DNA from: Euryarchaeota archaeon UBA33
Lineage (GTDB): Archaea; Thermoplasmatota; E2; DHVEG-1
Direction: 5' to 3'
Assembly: GCA_002506745.1 (NCBI GenBank)
Contig: DAYE01000111.1
Location: 294-6,142 of the forward strand
DNA length: 5,849 bases
Shown here: piece by piece, positions 5,692 through 5,849 of the stretch
How the letters are laid out: each line of letters begins with the position of its first letter
Numbering within the stretch: position 1 is the stretch's first letter
Notes under the pieces: model-generated
Told to the model about the DNA's origin: nothing
The model's database searches: none
Seen by the model: only the letters and a program-made list of their open reading frames with translations
Program-made: the position numbers and the translations under genes

Positions 5692-5849
5692 TGATTTCTG
5701 CAAGGAATTTCGTGAAAAAAACATTTATCGTGCTTGAATTCGAGGTACGTAAAATCATCCATGATCCCATGGAGTTGTTCGTCAGAATGATCCAGCCGAT
5801 TCTCTGGTTGCTCGTCTTTGGTACTATGTTCAACAGATATAGAATTATC
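5691..5849 (+). CDS. ABC-2 type permease, DrrB-like (partial, runs off the window)
   Basis: The first 53 codons are present from ATG 5691, which shares its A with the TAA stop of the ATPase gene, so the two are probably translationally coupled. The cytosolic N-terminal helix reads FVKKTFIVLEFEVRKIIHDPMELF, and it leads into VRMIQPILWLLVFGTMF, the start of the first membrane span. A charged helix with Asp-Pro followed by QP-x-LWLLVFG is the usual beginning of DrrB/YhhJ-type ABC-2 permeases, whose full length is about 250 residues with six spans. The protein would form the membrane channel of the exporter. The remainder, and any substrate clue, is outside the window. Confidence 0.85.
   Translation, partial: MISARNFVKKTFIVLEFEVRKIIHDPMELFVRMIQPILWLLVFGTMFNRYRII

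Noticed and set aside
1..5849. CRISPR arrays, tRNA or rRNA genes, insertion sequence ends
   Set aside because: No regularly spaced repeats, no tRNA-like cloverleaf core or rRNA signature, and no transposase or terminal inverted repeats were recognised by reading.

Overview
The window is an AT-rich stretch carrying four well-supported protein genes on the + strand, the first codons of a fifth, and two gene remnants or tails. I read it as archaeal, probably euryarchaeal and perhaps Thermoplasmatota-like. The reasons are a TATA-like box about 27 bases before the ABC ATPase start with no ribosome site (a leaderless layout), short GTGA-type Shine-Dalgarno motifs, T-rich tracts in place of hairpin terminators, and DrrA/DrrB-type ABC proteins of archaeal character. 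No rRNA or other marker fixes the lineage, so this is an inference.

Bases 1-334 hold what looks like the 3' end of a gene that starts outside the window (stop at 150-152), a pyrimidine-rich tract that may end it, and the leader of the next gene. Bases 335-4019 form a compact three-gene unit. It encodes a GNAT-fold N-acyltransferase-like protein of the YghO type, a PAPS-dependent sulfotransferase (Sulfotransf_3 type), and a class I glutamine-amidotransferase-like protein with a BPL_N / COG4285-like core and an apparent Cys-His-Glu triad. The gap between the first two is 26 bases. The third ATG lies 5 bases after the second gene's stop. Co-transcription is likely, and the enzyme set suggests acylation, sulfation and amidation or hydrolysis of a small molecule or lipid head group. 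The substrate cannot be read from the sequence.

Bases 4020-4674 hold no convincing intact gene. On the - strand there is an in-frame tail encoding a strongly hydrophobic segment and a basic end, with no start codon beyond its upstream stop, so it looks like the relic of a membrane-anchored protein. From 4675 an exporter operon begins: a complete DrrA-type ABC ATPase, then a DrrB-like ABC-2 permease that overlaps it by one base (TAATG) and runs off the window end.

The most notable observation is the start of the first cassette gene. Its family-conserved N-terminus is encoded in frame upstream of the first ATG (524), yet no ATG, GTG or TTG lies in that frame back to the stop at 278-280. A strong GGAGGT site sits 6 bases before an in-frame ATT at 335. 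This is either an AUU start or a start codon damaged by one base change.
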